Shown one piece after another: positions 53,559-61,338 of a stretch of DNA of 64,000 bases; position 1 is the first letter of the stretch; every line of letters starts with the position of its first letter. The notes under the pieces are model-generated. The model worked only from the letters and a program-made list of their open reading frames with translations, had not been told where the DNA came from and ran no database searches. Origin of the DNA: JASGIT01 sp047601665 (GTDB lineage Bacteria; Pseudomonadota; Gammaproteobacteria; Burkholderiales; Burkholderiaceae_C); NCBI GenBank assembly GCA_047601665.1, contig JASGIT010000001.1:1674001-1738000 (forward strand), written 5' to 3'. The position numbers and the translations under genes are program-made.

Positions 53559-53800
53559 ACTTGCTGCTTCTCGGCGCTGGCTTCTCTAGAAATTGGGGCG
53601 GAGGGCTCGCCTCAGAGGTTTTCGAGTGGCTACTCGGGCATCCCGCGATTGGCGCCGACATCGCGTGTGCGCAGTCTTGGGCATATTGCGACTGATCGCC
53701 CAACGCGGACGGCAAGATCGACGTTCTGGAGAAGCAACAGCCGATCTACAAGCTGCACGGCTCGTCGAATTGGAGAGATGCGCGCGGCGCTCTTTTGTGA
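53555..53800 (+). pseudogene. Remnant of a SIR2-like gene
   Basis: ATG at 53555 with GGGGAG upstream gives MNLLLLGAGFSRNWGGGLAS, a SIR2-like NAD-binding start, then a TGA at 53693. In the same frame after the stop comes IYKLHGSSNW, the second SIR2 hallmark, and a further stop at 53798. Normally hundreds of residues separate and follow these motifs, so most of the gene is deleted. SIR2-like proteins deplete NAD in several phage-defence systems. Confidence 0.78.
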
Positions 53801-53944
53801 CGACGTGGTCGAACACCGAAAGGTGTTCCGCTTCTTCGACTGACAATTGGTTAGCTAGTCAGCGGTGCTTGCGCTCGCCCGCACTGCACATGCGCCTGAG
53901 CATAGGAGCATCGAACCACCGCCCATTTCTGTCGCTTTTTTGCA

Positions 53945-53968
53945 CCCGTACCCCGACCCGTACCCCAG
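53945..53968. promoter_or_regulatory. Candidate integrase arm-binding sites, right end
   Basis: CCCGTACCCC-GA-CCGTACCCCAG-type tandem (21 of 24 bases identical to 6562-6585), 52 bases before attR. Confidence 0.55.
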
Positions 53969-54019
53969 TTATTTGTAACAACCGAGAGGCCCGTAGAATC
54001 AGGCGTCCAGAGGGACTGT

Positions 54020-54038
54020 GATTCCGTCCCAGCCACCA
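54020..54038. other. attR core repeat
   Basis: GATTCCGTCCCAGCCACCA: the tRNA-Phe end as at attL but lacking one G. A native-type terminator and ridA follow directly, so this is where the tRNA's original flank resumes. Confidence 0.8.
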
Positions 54039-54046
54039 ATCAACCA

Positions 54047-54082
54047 AAAGCCCGCTACCCCCGTAGCGGGCTTTTTGCTTTT
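54047..54082 (+). terminator. Displaced terminator of tRNA-Phe
   Basis: GCCCGCTAC-CCCC-GTAGCGGGC followed by TTTTTGCTTTT. In the unoccupied chromosome it would lie just after the tRNA. Confidence 0.85.
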
Positions 54083-54179
54083 ACGCTGCCCATGACTCTC
54101 TCCACTGCCCAAGACCTCCACCGCATCGTGAGCGTCCAGTCGCCCCATCTTGAATACTGACCGGCGGCATAGGAGTCTC

Positions 54180-54204
54180 GTGTCCACTAACTCTTGGTGG
54201 ACAC
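54180..54204. repeat. Hairpin before the first IS66 gene
   Basis: GTGTCCAC / GTGGACAC around a 9-base loop, touching the GTG start at 54205. It may limit translation when the element is read from outside promoters (inference). Confidence 0.5.
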
Positions 54205-54606
54205 GTGAACACTATTTCCGATCAACAAGGCAGCCCGCGTCGGCGGCGTCGCCTACACAGCGATGAATTCAAAGCCGATGCCGTGGCCAGTTGCATGCAA
54301 CCCGGCATGTCAATGGCGGCCGTGGCGCTGGCCCACGGCGTCAATGCCAACCTGCTGCGCCGTTGGGTCCGCGAGGCCGAGCTGAGGCCGCCGGGCATCG
54401 CCCCGGACAAACCCGCCGCTTGTGACATCGACACTCCAGAGGCCAAGCCGTTGTTCGTCCCCGTGAGCCTGCCGCCACCGGTTGCAGCAGCACCGGTCGC
54501 CGACATCCACATTGAGCTGCAGCGTGGTGCCACAGCGATCATCGTCACTTGGCCAGCCAGCGCCGCCAGTGAATGCGCCGCCTGGATGCGTGAGCTGCTG
54601 CGGTGA
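54205..54606 (+). CDS. tnpA: IS66 accessory protein TnpA
   Basis: A 133-residue protein with a helix-turn-helix (HSDEFKADAVASCMQPGMSM, then VNANLLRRWVREAEL) as in IS66 OrfA. GTG start. Needed for transposition together with TnpB and TnpC in IS66-family elements; overlaps tnpB by 4 bases. Confidence 0.92.
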   Translation: MNTISDQQGSPRRRRRLHSDEFKADAVASCMQPGMSMAAVALAHGVNANLLRRWVREAELRPPGIAPDKPAACDIDTPEAKPLFVPVSLPPPVAAAPVADIHIELQRGATAIIVTWPASAASECAAWMRELLR

Positions 54607-54944
54607 TCCGCATCGACGCGATGTGGCTGGCGGTCGAGCCCATCGACATGCGCGCCGGTGCCGACCGGCTGCTCGCACGCGTGGTGCAGGTCTTCGGCGC
54701 CGCCCAGGCCTACCACGGCTACCTCTTCGCCAACGCTCGCGGCACCCGAATCAAACTGCTCGTGCACGACGGCTTCGGCGTGTGGTGCGCCGCGCGTCGC
54801 CTCAACGCAGGCCACTTCACCTGGGCCATGGTTACCTCGGGCGGTCCTACCGCGCTAGAACTTGGGCGCGCTCAGTTCGACGCGCTGGTGCTTGGCCTGC
54901 CTTGGCAGCGTCTCCCAGAGCTGCAGCGCATCTGCCGGGCATGA
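54603..54944 (+). CDS. tnpB: IS66 accessory protein TnpB
   Basis: A 113-residue protein with the family pattern VEPIDMRAGADRLLARVV, HGYLFANARGTRIKLLVHD and LNAGHFTW. Intact. Start overlaps tnpA. Confidence 0.94.
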   Translation: MIRIDAMWLAVEPIDMRAGADRLLARVVQVFGAAQAYHGYLFANARGTRIKLLVHDGFGVWCAARRLNAGHFTWAMVTSGGPTALELGRAQFDALVLGLPWQRLPELQRICRA

Positions 54945-55003
54945 CGGCCGTGCGCTGACAACGGCAGTTGTGCCAATGGTGCTGCCCGGCCGTGCCTGGC
55001 ACG

Positions 55004-56662
55004 ATGCCAGCCATGCTCGACCTGCGCGACCTCAAGGCCCATGACCTGCAAGGTCTGTCGCCCGATGACATCGCGGCGCTTGCCCGGCAGATGCTCCAAT
55101 GCATTGAGCAGCAGGCTGGCGAGTTGCAGCAGAAGGATCAAGAGATCAAGCGCAAGGACCGCGAGATCGTGCTGCGTGAGGCCAAGCTGGAGAAGGTGCA
55201 GTTCGAGCTGGCACGCCTGAAGCGCTGGAAGTTCGGCGCCAAGACCGAGGCCATGAGCGCCGACCAGCGGCGCCTGTTCGAGGAGACCCTGGCCGAGGAC
55301 GAGGCCGGCCTGCAGGCCCAACTCGATGCACTGCGCGCGCAGGCCGCGCGAGCCGGCCAGGGCACACCCCCGAAGCCCCCTCCGCGCCGGCCGCGGCGCC
55401 AAGCGCTGCCCGAGCACCTGCGTCGCGTCGAGCACCGTCACGAGCCTGCAGACACCACCTGCCAGAGCGAGGGCTGCGGCCGCCCTATGGTGCGCATCGG
55501 CGAAGACGTCAGCGAGCGGCTGGACGTAGTACCAGCCGAGTTCTTCGTGCACCGCCACATCTACGGCAAGTGGGCCTGCCGCTGCTGCCAAGTGTTGAAG
55601 CAGCAGCCCACCGTCCCCGAGATCATTGACGCGGGCCTGCCCGCCAGCGGGCTGCTGGCCCATACGCTCATCAGCCGCTTCGCCGACCACCTGCCGTACT
55701 ACCGGCAAGAGGCGATCAACGCGAGGGCTGGCTTGCATACTCCACGCTCCACGCTCGCCAGTTGGGCCGGCCAGGCCGGCGCGGCCCTGGAGCCGCTGTA
55801 CGAAGCGCAAAAGCGCTTCGTGCTCGCCAGCCGGGTGCTGCACGCCGACGAGACGCCGGTAGCGCTCCTGGATCCCGGCGCCGGCAAGACTCGCAAAGCC
55901 TATGTGTGGGCCTATGCCCGCAGCCACCATGATCCGACACCGGGCGTGGTCTACGAGTTTGTCCGCGGACGCGCAGCGCAGTACCCACGCGCCTTCCTGG
56001 CAGGGGACGAGCGCGCTGGGCTGCCCGCTTGGCAGGGCACGTTGCTGACCGACCGCTACGGCGCCTACGACCCGGTGCTCGACGAGCGGCTGTACCCAGG
56101 CCGCAAGGCAGCCGCATGTGTGGCACACGCCAGGCGAAAGTTCGACGAGCTCGCCAAGGCCGGCACCAGCGCCGTGGGCGAGGAGGCGATACAGCGCTTC
56201 GCAGGCATCTACGCGGTCGAACGTGAACTCATCGGCCTGAGCGATGAGGGGCGGCGCAGCGGGCGGCAGGCACTGGCCCGGCCACTATGGGAGCAGCTCG
56301 GCGCCTGGCTGCAACTGGAGCGCCGGCGCGTGGCCGACGGGGGCTCGACGGCTGCGGCCATCGACTACACGCTCAAGCACTGGGCGGCACTCACGCATCA
56401 CCTCGATGACGGCGCGGTGCCGATCGACAACAACCACCTGGAGCGCCAGATCAAGCCCTGGGCGATGGGGCGCAAAGCCTGGATGTTCGTGGGTAGCGAA
56501 CTGGCCGGGCAACGCGCGGCGGTGGTAATGAGCTTGGTGCAGTCCGCCCGCATGTGTGGCCGCGAGCCCTGGGCCTACCTGCGTGATGTTCTGCAGCGGC
56601 TGCCGACTCAGCTCAACAGCCGCATTGAAGATCTGCTGCCGCATCGCTGGCAACCCGCCTGA
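55004..56662 (+). CDS. tnpC: IS66 transposase TnpC
   Basis: A 552-residue DDE transposase. It has an N-terminal leucine-zipper-like coiled coil (about 30-75), a zinc-finger-like Cys region (ACRCC), and the catalytic acids in LHADETPV, LTDRYGAYD and PIDNNHLERQIKPW. The start at 55004 (or 55013) fits the family; an earlier TTG is unlikely. It appears intact, so the element may still be active. Confidence 0.93.
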   Translation: MPAMLDLRDLKAHDLQGLSPDDIAALARQMLQCIEQQAGELQQKDQEIKRKDREIVLREAKLEKVQFELARLKRWKFGAKTEAMSADQRRLFEETLAEDEAGLQAQLDALRAQAARAGQGTPPKPPPRRPRRQALPEHLRRVEHRHEPADTTCQSEGCGRPMVRIGEDVSERLDVVPAEFFVHRHIYGKWACRCCQVLKQQPTVPEIIDAGLPASGLLAHTLISRFADHLPYYRQEAINARAGLHTPRSTLASWAGQAGAALEPLYEAQKRFVLASRVLHADETPVALLDPGAGKTRKAYVWAYARSHHDPTPGVVYEFVRGRAAQYPRAFLAGDERAGLPAWQGTLLTDRYGAYDPVLDERLYPGRKAAACVAHARRKFDELAKAGTSAVGEEAIQRFAGIYAVERELIGLSDEGRRSGRQALARPLWEQLGAWLQLERRRVADGGSTAAAIDYTLKHWAALTHHLDDGAVPIDNNHLERQIKPWAMGRKAWMFVGSELAGQRAAVVMSLVQSARMCGREPWAYLRDVLQRLPTQLNSRIEDLLPHRWQPA

Positions 56663-57048
56663 CACGCGAGCCGCCCGCCACAAGGTGGACCGGCTGGACG
56701 CTCACACCGCATCGGCATGGCCGCCCGTTACAGCGAGGCTGCGGTTTTCAACGGTGTCGTTTACCTGGCGGGCATGGTGCCCGAGCGGGGCGACACCGAT
56801 ATCCGGGGCCAGACCGAGGACGTGCTGGCGCAGGTGGCGCAGCGTTTGAAGGAAGCGGGCAGCGACAAGTCGCGCATCCTGCGTGCGCAGATTTATCTGG
56901 CGGACATCCGCGAGATCGGCGCCATGAACGAGGTGTGGGATGCCTGGGTCGTGCCCGGCGCGGCGCTCCCGCGCGCCACGGTGCAGGCGGCCCTGGCCGA
57001 CCCGGCCTGGCGCATTGAAATCGTGGTGACGGCGGCGCAGATCTGACG

Positions 57049-58293
57049 ATGGCATCTCTGGCGGACACCACGCTAGGTATCGACTTCGGTACGTCCAACT
57101 CGGCGATCGCACTGCGGCGGGGTGCGGAGGCTGCGTGGCTGGTGCCGCTGGAGGGCGGGAACACGGCCATGCCCACGGCGCTGTTCTTCAATGCCGAAGC
57201 CGCGTGCACCCACTTCGGCCGCGACGCCGTGGCGCACTATCTGGAGGGGGTGGAAGGGCGGCTCATGCGCTCGCTCAAGAGCCTGCTAGGCAGCGCGCTA
57301 CTGCAAGACAAGACCGCCGTGCATGGCGGCCTGGTGAGCTACCAGGACATCATCGCCCTGTTCCTGCGCCGCCTGGCGGATACCGCGCGGCAGGCGCTCG
57401 GCGGCCTGCCGCAGCGCGTGGTGCTGGGGCGCCCCGTGCACTTCGTGGACGACGACCCAACGCGCGACCGCCAGGCCGAAGACGCGCTGCGCCAGGCGGC
57501 CCGCAGCGCGGGGTTTGCCCAGGTGGGCTTCCAGTTCGAGCCGATCGCGGCGGCGCTGGACTACGAGCAGCGGCTCGCGCACGAGGCGTGCGTGCTCGTG
57601 GTCGATATCGGCGGCGGCACGTCCGACTTCACCGTGGTGCGGTTGGGCCCCGGCCGGGCAGCCCGTCCGGACCGCATGGCCGACGTGCTGGCGACCACGG
57701 GTGTGCACATCGGCGGCACGGACTTCGACCACCGCCTGAGCCTGGAGCTGGTGATGCCGCTGCTGGGCTTTCGCCACCAGGGCCCGAGCGGGCGCGAGGT
57801 GCCGAGCCGCGTGTTCTTCGATCTCTCGACCTGGCACCTGATCCAGTGGCTCTACGCGCCGCAGCGCGTGCGCGAGGTGCAGGCGCTGCGGCCGGACTAC
57901 GCCGACCCCGCCCTGCACGCGCGCCTGCTGCGTGTGCTGGACGGGCGCTGGGGCCACCGGCTGGCCGATGCGGTGGAGCAGGGCAAGATCGCCGCATCGC
58001 AGCAGGGCGCGGCGGCGGGGCTGGACCTGGGGTGGCTGGAGCCGGGACTGCAGGCCGCCGTCACGCCGCAAGGGCTGGCGCAGCATCTGCAGGCCCCGCT
58101 GGCGCGGGTGGTGGAGTGCACGCAGGATTGCGTGCGCCTGGCCGGGCTCACGTCCCGGCAGCTGGATGCGGTCTACCTCACGGGCGGCTCGTCGGCCCTG
58201 CGCCCGCTGCGCCAGGCCTTTCCCGATACGCCGCAGGTCGAGGGCGACCTGTTCGGCGGCGTGGCCCTGGGCCTGGCCTGCGTGCGTGGATGA
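57049..58293 (+). CDS. yegD: YegD-like Hsp70-family chaperone
   Basis: A 414-residue Hsp70-like ATPase. GIDFGTSNSAIAL (residues 10-22), VVDIGGGTSDFTVVRL and VYLTGGSSALRPL are the phosphate-1, phosphate-2 and adenosine motifs. It lacks the Hsp70 substrate-binding domain, like E. coli YegD (about 450 residues). It begins 2 bases after ridA, so it was probably co-transcribed with ridA and may now depend on the IS66 end or another promoter. Confidence 0.9.
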   Translation: MASLADTTLGIDFGTSNSAIALRRGAEAAWLVPLEGGNTAMPTALFFNAEAACTHFGRDAVAHYLEGVEGRLMRSLKSLLGSALLQDKTAVHGGLVSYQDIIALFLRRLADTARQALGGLPQRVVLGRPVHFVDDDPTRDRQAEDALRQAARSAGFAQVGFQFEPIAAALDYEQRLAHEACVLVVDIGGGTSDFTVVRLGPGRAARPDRMADVLATTGVHIGGTDFDHRLSLELVMPLLGFRHQGPSGREVPSRVFFDLSTWHLIQWLYAPQRVREVQALRPDYADPALHARLLRVLDGRWGHRLADAVEQGKIAASQQGAAAGLDLGWLEPGLQAAVTPQGLAQHLQAPLARVVECTQDCVRLAGLTSRQLDAVYLTGGSSALRPLRQAFPDTPQVEGDLFGGVALGLACVRG

Positions 58294-58305
58294 GGCGCGG
58301 CGGCG

Positions 58306-59346
58306 CTACAGGCCCAGCGCCCGCTGCAGTGCCTCGGCGCTCAGCCGTTCGGGCGGCGCGGGCCAGTTGCCGTCCAGCAGCTCCACCATCTTCGCATTGC
58401 GCGGCGCGCTCATGCCGTGGGCCTGGGCCAGGCGCACCAGCTCGCCGCTGAGCGCGTCGATCTCGGTGCGGCGGCCCAGCGCCAGGTCGTCGGCCATGCT
58501 GGAGCGGGCCTGGGCGTCCACCTGCAGCAGGGGCGCGGCCATGGTGGCGAACTGCGCGTCCGGCAGCCGTAGCAGCTGCACGAACTGCTGCGGCGGCAGG
58601 CCGGTGGCCTGCGCGGGCGTGATGCCGGCGGCGGCCAGCACGCCCAGGCCTTCCTCGATCAGCGCCGCCACGCACAGGCGGTAGCCCGGGTGCTGCAACT
58701 GTGCGCGCAGCGGCAGGCCCGAGAGCGCGTTGACCGGGTTGTTCAGGTTGATCAGCAGCTTGCCCCACTGGATGGCGCGCAGGTCGGGGTGCAGGTCCAC
58801 GGGCACGCCCGCGGCCTCGAACACCGGCACCCAGGGGCGCAACGCGGCGTCGTCCTGCGCGGCCAGCCGCCCGCCCGTGCCGCGGTGGTATGCGCCGGGC
58901 GACAGCTCGGCGATGTTGTAGGGCACCATGCCCGGCAGCGCGCGCAGCGCGGGCGCGGCGCGCTGCGCCACGTCGGCATTGCCGACGCCGTTCTGGAAGG
59001 ACAGCACCGGCGTGCCGGCGGGCAGCGCGGCGGCCAGCGTCTGCGCCGCCTCGGCGGTGGCGCCGCTCTTCACGGTGAGCAGCACCAGCGCGGGCCGGGC
59101 CGTGGCGGGCACGGTGGTGGACAGGTGCAGGCGGCCGGCGGGCACGGCGTGGCGCGCGCCGTCGCGGTCGGTCAGCACCAGGCCGTGGGCGGCCAGGGCG
59201 TCCACCACGCGCGGGCGGCCCACCAGCGTGACGGGCGCGCCCGCGGCGGCCAGGCAGCCGCCCAGGTAGCAGCCGACAGCGCCCGCGCCCATGACCAGCA
59301 CCGGGCCGGGGATCTGTACGTTATTTGTAGTCAAATCGTGCTCCAA
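58306..59346 (-). CDS. panE: 2-dehydropantoate 2-reductase
   Basis: A 346-residue NADPH-dependent enzyme (ketopantoate to pantoate, in pantothenate and CoA synthesis). The Rossmann motif is GAGAVGCYLGG (about 20-30); VLLTVKSGATAEAA, LSFQNGVGN and WGKLLINLNNPVNALSG carry the catalytic-type Lys and Asn. It converges with yegD, leaving only 12 bases. Some family members act on other 2-oxo acids, so the symbol is probable rather than certain. Confidence 0.87.
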   Translation of the reverse strand: MEHDLTTNNVQIPGPVLVMGAGAVGCYLGGCLAAAGAPVTLVGRPRVVDALAAHGLVLTDRDGARHAVPAGRLHLSTTVPATARPALVLLTVKSGATAEAAQTLAAALPAGTPVLSFQNGVGNADVAQRAAPALRALPGMVPYNIAELSPGAYHRGTGGRLAAQDDAALRPWVPVFEAAGVPVDLHPDLRAIQWGKLLINLNNPVNALSGLPLRAQLQHPGYRLCVAALIEEGLGVLAAAGITPAQATGLPPQQFVQLLRLPDAQFATMAAPLLQVDAQARSSMADDLALGRRTEIDALSGELVRLAQAHGMSAPRNAKMVELLDGNWPAPPERLSAEALQRALGL

Positions 59347-59360
59347 CGCCCGCGCGACGT

Positions 59361-59385
59361 GCGCTGGCAGCTATCAAATTTATAG
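59361..59385. repeat. Comamonadaceae-type interspersed repeat fragment
   Basis: GCGCTGGCAGCTATCAAATTT and neighbouring bases, sharing 14 exact bases with the segment inside rsmB at 2045. It lies between panE and rsmI. Confidence 0.5.
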
Positions 59386-59407
59386 AGAGTGCGTACCAAG
59401 GTGTCAG

Positions 59408-60313
59408 TCACTTGAGTGCCAATGCCGCCTCGTACAGCCCATTGCGCGGCGCGCCCGTGATCTCGGCGGCCAGGCGCACGGCGGTTTTCAGCGGCAGCTC
59501 GGCCAGCAGCAGGCGCAGCACGCGCAGGCTCTCGCCGTCGTCGCCCTGCACCGCCACGGGGTGCAGCAGCAGCACGAATTCGCCGCGCACCCGGTCGCGC
59601 GAGGCGGCCAGCCATGCGGGCAGGTCCTGCGCGGGCAGGGTGGCGATTTCCTCGAACTGCTTGGTGATTTCACGCGCCAGGGTGACGGGGCGCGCGCCCA
59701 GCACGGCCAGCGCCTGGGCCATATCGGCGATGCGGTGCGGGGCTTCGAGCAGCACCACGCTGCGCGGCTCCTGGGCCAGCGCGGCGACGGCGCGCTGGCG
59801 CTCGGCGGACTTGGGCGGCAGAAAGCCCGCGAAGACGAAGCCCGCTTCGCCTTGCGCGGGCGCCACGGCCCCGGCCACGCTGAGCGCTGCGGTCACGCTG
59901 CTCGCGCCCGGCAGGGGCAGGGCGCGCAGGCCCGCGGCGTGCACGGCGGCCACCAGGCGCGCGCCGGGGTCGCTCACGCCGGGCGTGCCCGCGTCGCTCA
60001 CATAGGCCACGCGCTGGCCCGCGCGCAGGCGCTCCACCACGGCCTGTGCGGCCTCGGCCTCGTTGTGCTGGTGCACGGCCAGCAACTGGGCGCCGGAGCG
60101 GTCGAGCCCATAGGAGCGCAGCAGCGCCTGGGTGTGGCGCGTGTCTTCGCAGGCCACGGCGTCCACGGTCTGCAGCACGTGCAGCGCGCGCAGCGAAATG
60201 TCGGCCAGGTTGCCGATGGGCGTGGCCACGACGTACAGCGCGCCCTCGGGATAATGCTGCGAGCCCGCCGCATCGCGCGCGGCGGCAAGGGCGGAGGCGA
60301 AAGAGGCGCTCAA
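59408..60313 (-). CDS. rsmI: 16S rRNA (cytidine(1402)-2'-O)-methyltransferase RsmI
   Basis: A 301-residue SAM-dependent methyltransferase that modifies C1402 in the ribosome decoding centre. LYVVATPIGNLADISLRAL, CEDTRHTQALLRSYG, YVSDAGTPGVSDPGARL and VLLEAPHRI are family blocks. The start is a TTG at 60313 with AAGGAAG upstream; no ATG suits. That codon shares one base with the divergent yraN ATG. Confidence 0.94.
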   Translation of the reverse strand: MSASFASALAAARDAAGSQHYPEGALYVVATPIGNLADISLRALHVLQTVDAVACEDTRHTQALLRSYGLDRSGAQLLAVHQHNEAEAAQAVVERLRAGQRVAYVSDAGTPGVSDPGARLVAAVHAAGLRALPLPGASSVTAALSVAGAVAPAQGEAGFVFAGFLPPKSAERQRAVAALAQEPRSVVLLEAPHRIADMAQALAVLGARPVTLAREITKQFEEIATLPAQDLPAWLAASRDRVRGEFVLLLHPVAVQGDDGESLRVLRLLLAELPLKTAVRLAAEITGAPRNGLYEAALALK

Positions 60314-60699
60314 TGGACTTCCTTGGAAAAATGCGGCGAACCACCACGACCAAGACGCTGGGCGATGCGGCCGAGGACCGGGCGCTGGCGCACCTGCAGG
60401 CCGCCGGGCTGCGCCTGCTGGCGCGCAATTATCGAACGCCGGGGCGCGGCGGCGGCGAGATCGACCTGGTGCTGCGCGCGCCCGACGGCACGCTGGTGTT
60501 CGTGGAGGTGCGCAGCCGAGCGAGCGGAGCGTATGGCGGCGCGGGCGCGAGCATCGGCGCGGCCAAGCAGCGGCGCATCGTGTTCGCGGCGCGGCATTAC
60601 CTGATGCGGTACCCGTCCCCGCCGCCGTGCCGGTTCGATGCGGTGCTGATCGAGGGCGATACGGTGCACTGGCTGCGCGCCGCGTTCGATGCCGGGTGA
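60313..60699 (+). CDS. yraN: YraN-family (UPF0102) nuclease-like protein
   Basis: A 128-residue protein of the Holliday-junction-resolvase-like UPF0102 fold: GDAAEDRALAHLQAAGLRLL, ARNYRTPGRGGGEIDLV and VFVEVRSRAS (Glu, Asp and Glu-x-Arg of the nuclease core). GAGG lies upstream. In E. coli yraL(rsmI), yraN, diaA and dolP also stand together. Confidence 0.93.
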   Translation: MDFLGKMRRTTTTKTLGDAAEDRALAHLQAAGLRLLARNYRTPGRGGGEIDLVLRAPDGTLVFVEVRSRASGAYGGAGASIGAAKQRRIVFAARHYLMRYPSPPPCRFDAVLIEGDTVHWLRAAFDAG

Positions 60700-60753
60700 G
60701 GCAACGCCTTGCTACAAAAACCATAACAACGGCCCGTTATCATTCGCCCTTCC

Positions 60754-61338
60754 ATGCAAGAGCTTCGCATCCAACAGCATTTCATCGACAGCGCGGACTT
60801 GAAGTACCAGGCGGCCCAGGCGCTGGGCCAGCCCATCGCCGCCGCCGTGCAGACCGTGCTGGCCTGCGTGACCAGCGGCGGCAAGGTGCTGGCCTGTGGC
60901 GGCGGGGCTTCGGCGGTGGACGCGCGGCGCTTCGCGGCGCTGTGCGTGGCGGGCTTCGAGCGCGAGCGGCCCGAGCTTGCGGCGCTGGCGCTCTGCGAAG
61001 ACGCCGCTTTGTCCGCCCAGGCCGACGACCAGGCCCTGGCGCGCCAGGTGCGCGCGCTGGGCCAGGCGGGCGACGTGCTGCTGGCCCTGTCGGTCAGCGG
61101 CAGCGACGCCGGCGTGCTCGCCGCCGCGGCGGCGGCGCACGAGCGCGACATGAGCGTGGTGGCGCTCAGCGGCCGCACGGGCGGCGACCTGGCCGCGCTG
61201 CTGCGCGAAACCGACGTGCTCATCTGCGTGCCGCACGACCGTGCCGCGCGTGTGCGCGAAGTCCATGTGCTGGTGCTGCACTGCCTGTGCGACGGCGTGG
61301 ACGCCCAGTTACTTGGTGAACAGGAGAACCCTTCATGA
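60754..61338 (+). CDS. DiaA/GmhA-like SIS-domain protein
   Basis: A 194-residue SIS protein. GGKVLACGGGASAVDARRFA and LSVSGSDAGVLAAAAAAHER are the sugar-phosphate-binding loops. The position between yraN and dolP makes it an orthologue of E. coli DiaA, which aids DnaA assembly at the origin; GmhA (heptose synthesis) is the alternative, but the substrate loops (GGGASAVDA rather than GNGGSAADA) are altered. Confidence 0.85.
   Translation: MQELRIQQHFIDSADLKYQAAQALGQPIAAAVQTVLACVTSGGKVLACGGGASAVDARRFAALCVAGFERERPELAALALCEDAALSAQADDQALARQVRALGQAGDVLLALSVSGSDAGVLAAAAAAHERDMSVVALSGRTGGDLAALLRETDVLICVPHDRAARVREVHVLVLHCLCDGVDAQLLGEQENPS

Larger units (their letters stand above)
6431..54038. mobile_element. 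Tn4371-like integrative and conjugative element in tRNA-Phe
   Basis: A 47.6-kb element bounded by imperfect direct repeats of the tRNA-Phe 3' end. From left: P4-type integrase, HigBA-like pair, ParB/DUF2958/DUF736 maintenance block, RepA-ParA, TraF-relaxase, an iron-uptake cargo, TraR-EexN-TraG, trbBCDEJLFGI and a right-end defence-like cargo. The transfer genes appear complete and intact, so mobility is plausible. The Tn4371 label rests on the repA-parA-traF-relaxase and traG-trb gene order; the tRNA target and integrase type differ from classic Tn4371. Confidence 0.9.
54128..56705 (+). mobile_element. IS66-family insertion sequence (2578 bp)
   Basis: Left end GTGAGCGTCCAGTCG and right end (reverse complement) GTGAGCGTCCAGCCG, with about 21 of 25 terminal bases inverted-repeat matched. 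The exact 8-bp duplication ACCGCATC flanks it (54120-54127 and 56706-56713), the IS66 size. It holds the three usual genes in order. Confidence 0.95.
54092..57046 (+). pseudogene. ridA: RidA/YjgF-family gene interrupted by IS66
   Basis: The 5' part (ATG at 54092, MTLSTAQDLHRI) is cut by the IS66 element at codon 12. After the element and the duplicated target the frame resumes as GMAARYSEAAVFNGVVYLAG and runs to 57046. Joined, it is a full-length RidA-family protein of about 123 residues, which hydrolyses reactive imine or enamine intermediates. An internal ATG at 56717 could still start a protein lacking 13 residues, so some function may remain. Confidence 0.9.

Noticed and set aside
53649..53843. 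Frame ending in MRAALFCDDVVEHRKVF
   Set aside because: It resembles the start of a small phage-type family but is cut short at once and overlaps the SIR2 remnant; too weak to call a gene.
54092..54160. Short frame MTLSTAQDLHRIVS... ending in a stop
   Set aside because: It is the ridA 5' end running into the IS66 terminal repeat, not a separate gene.
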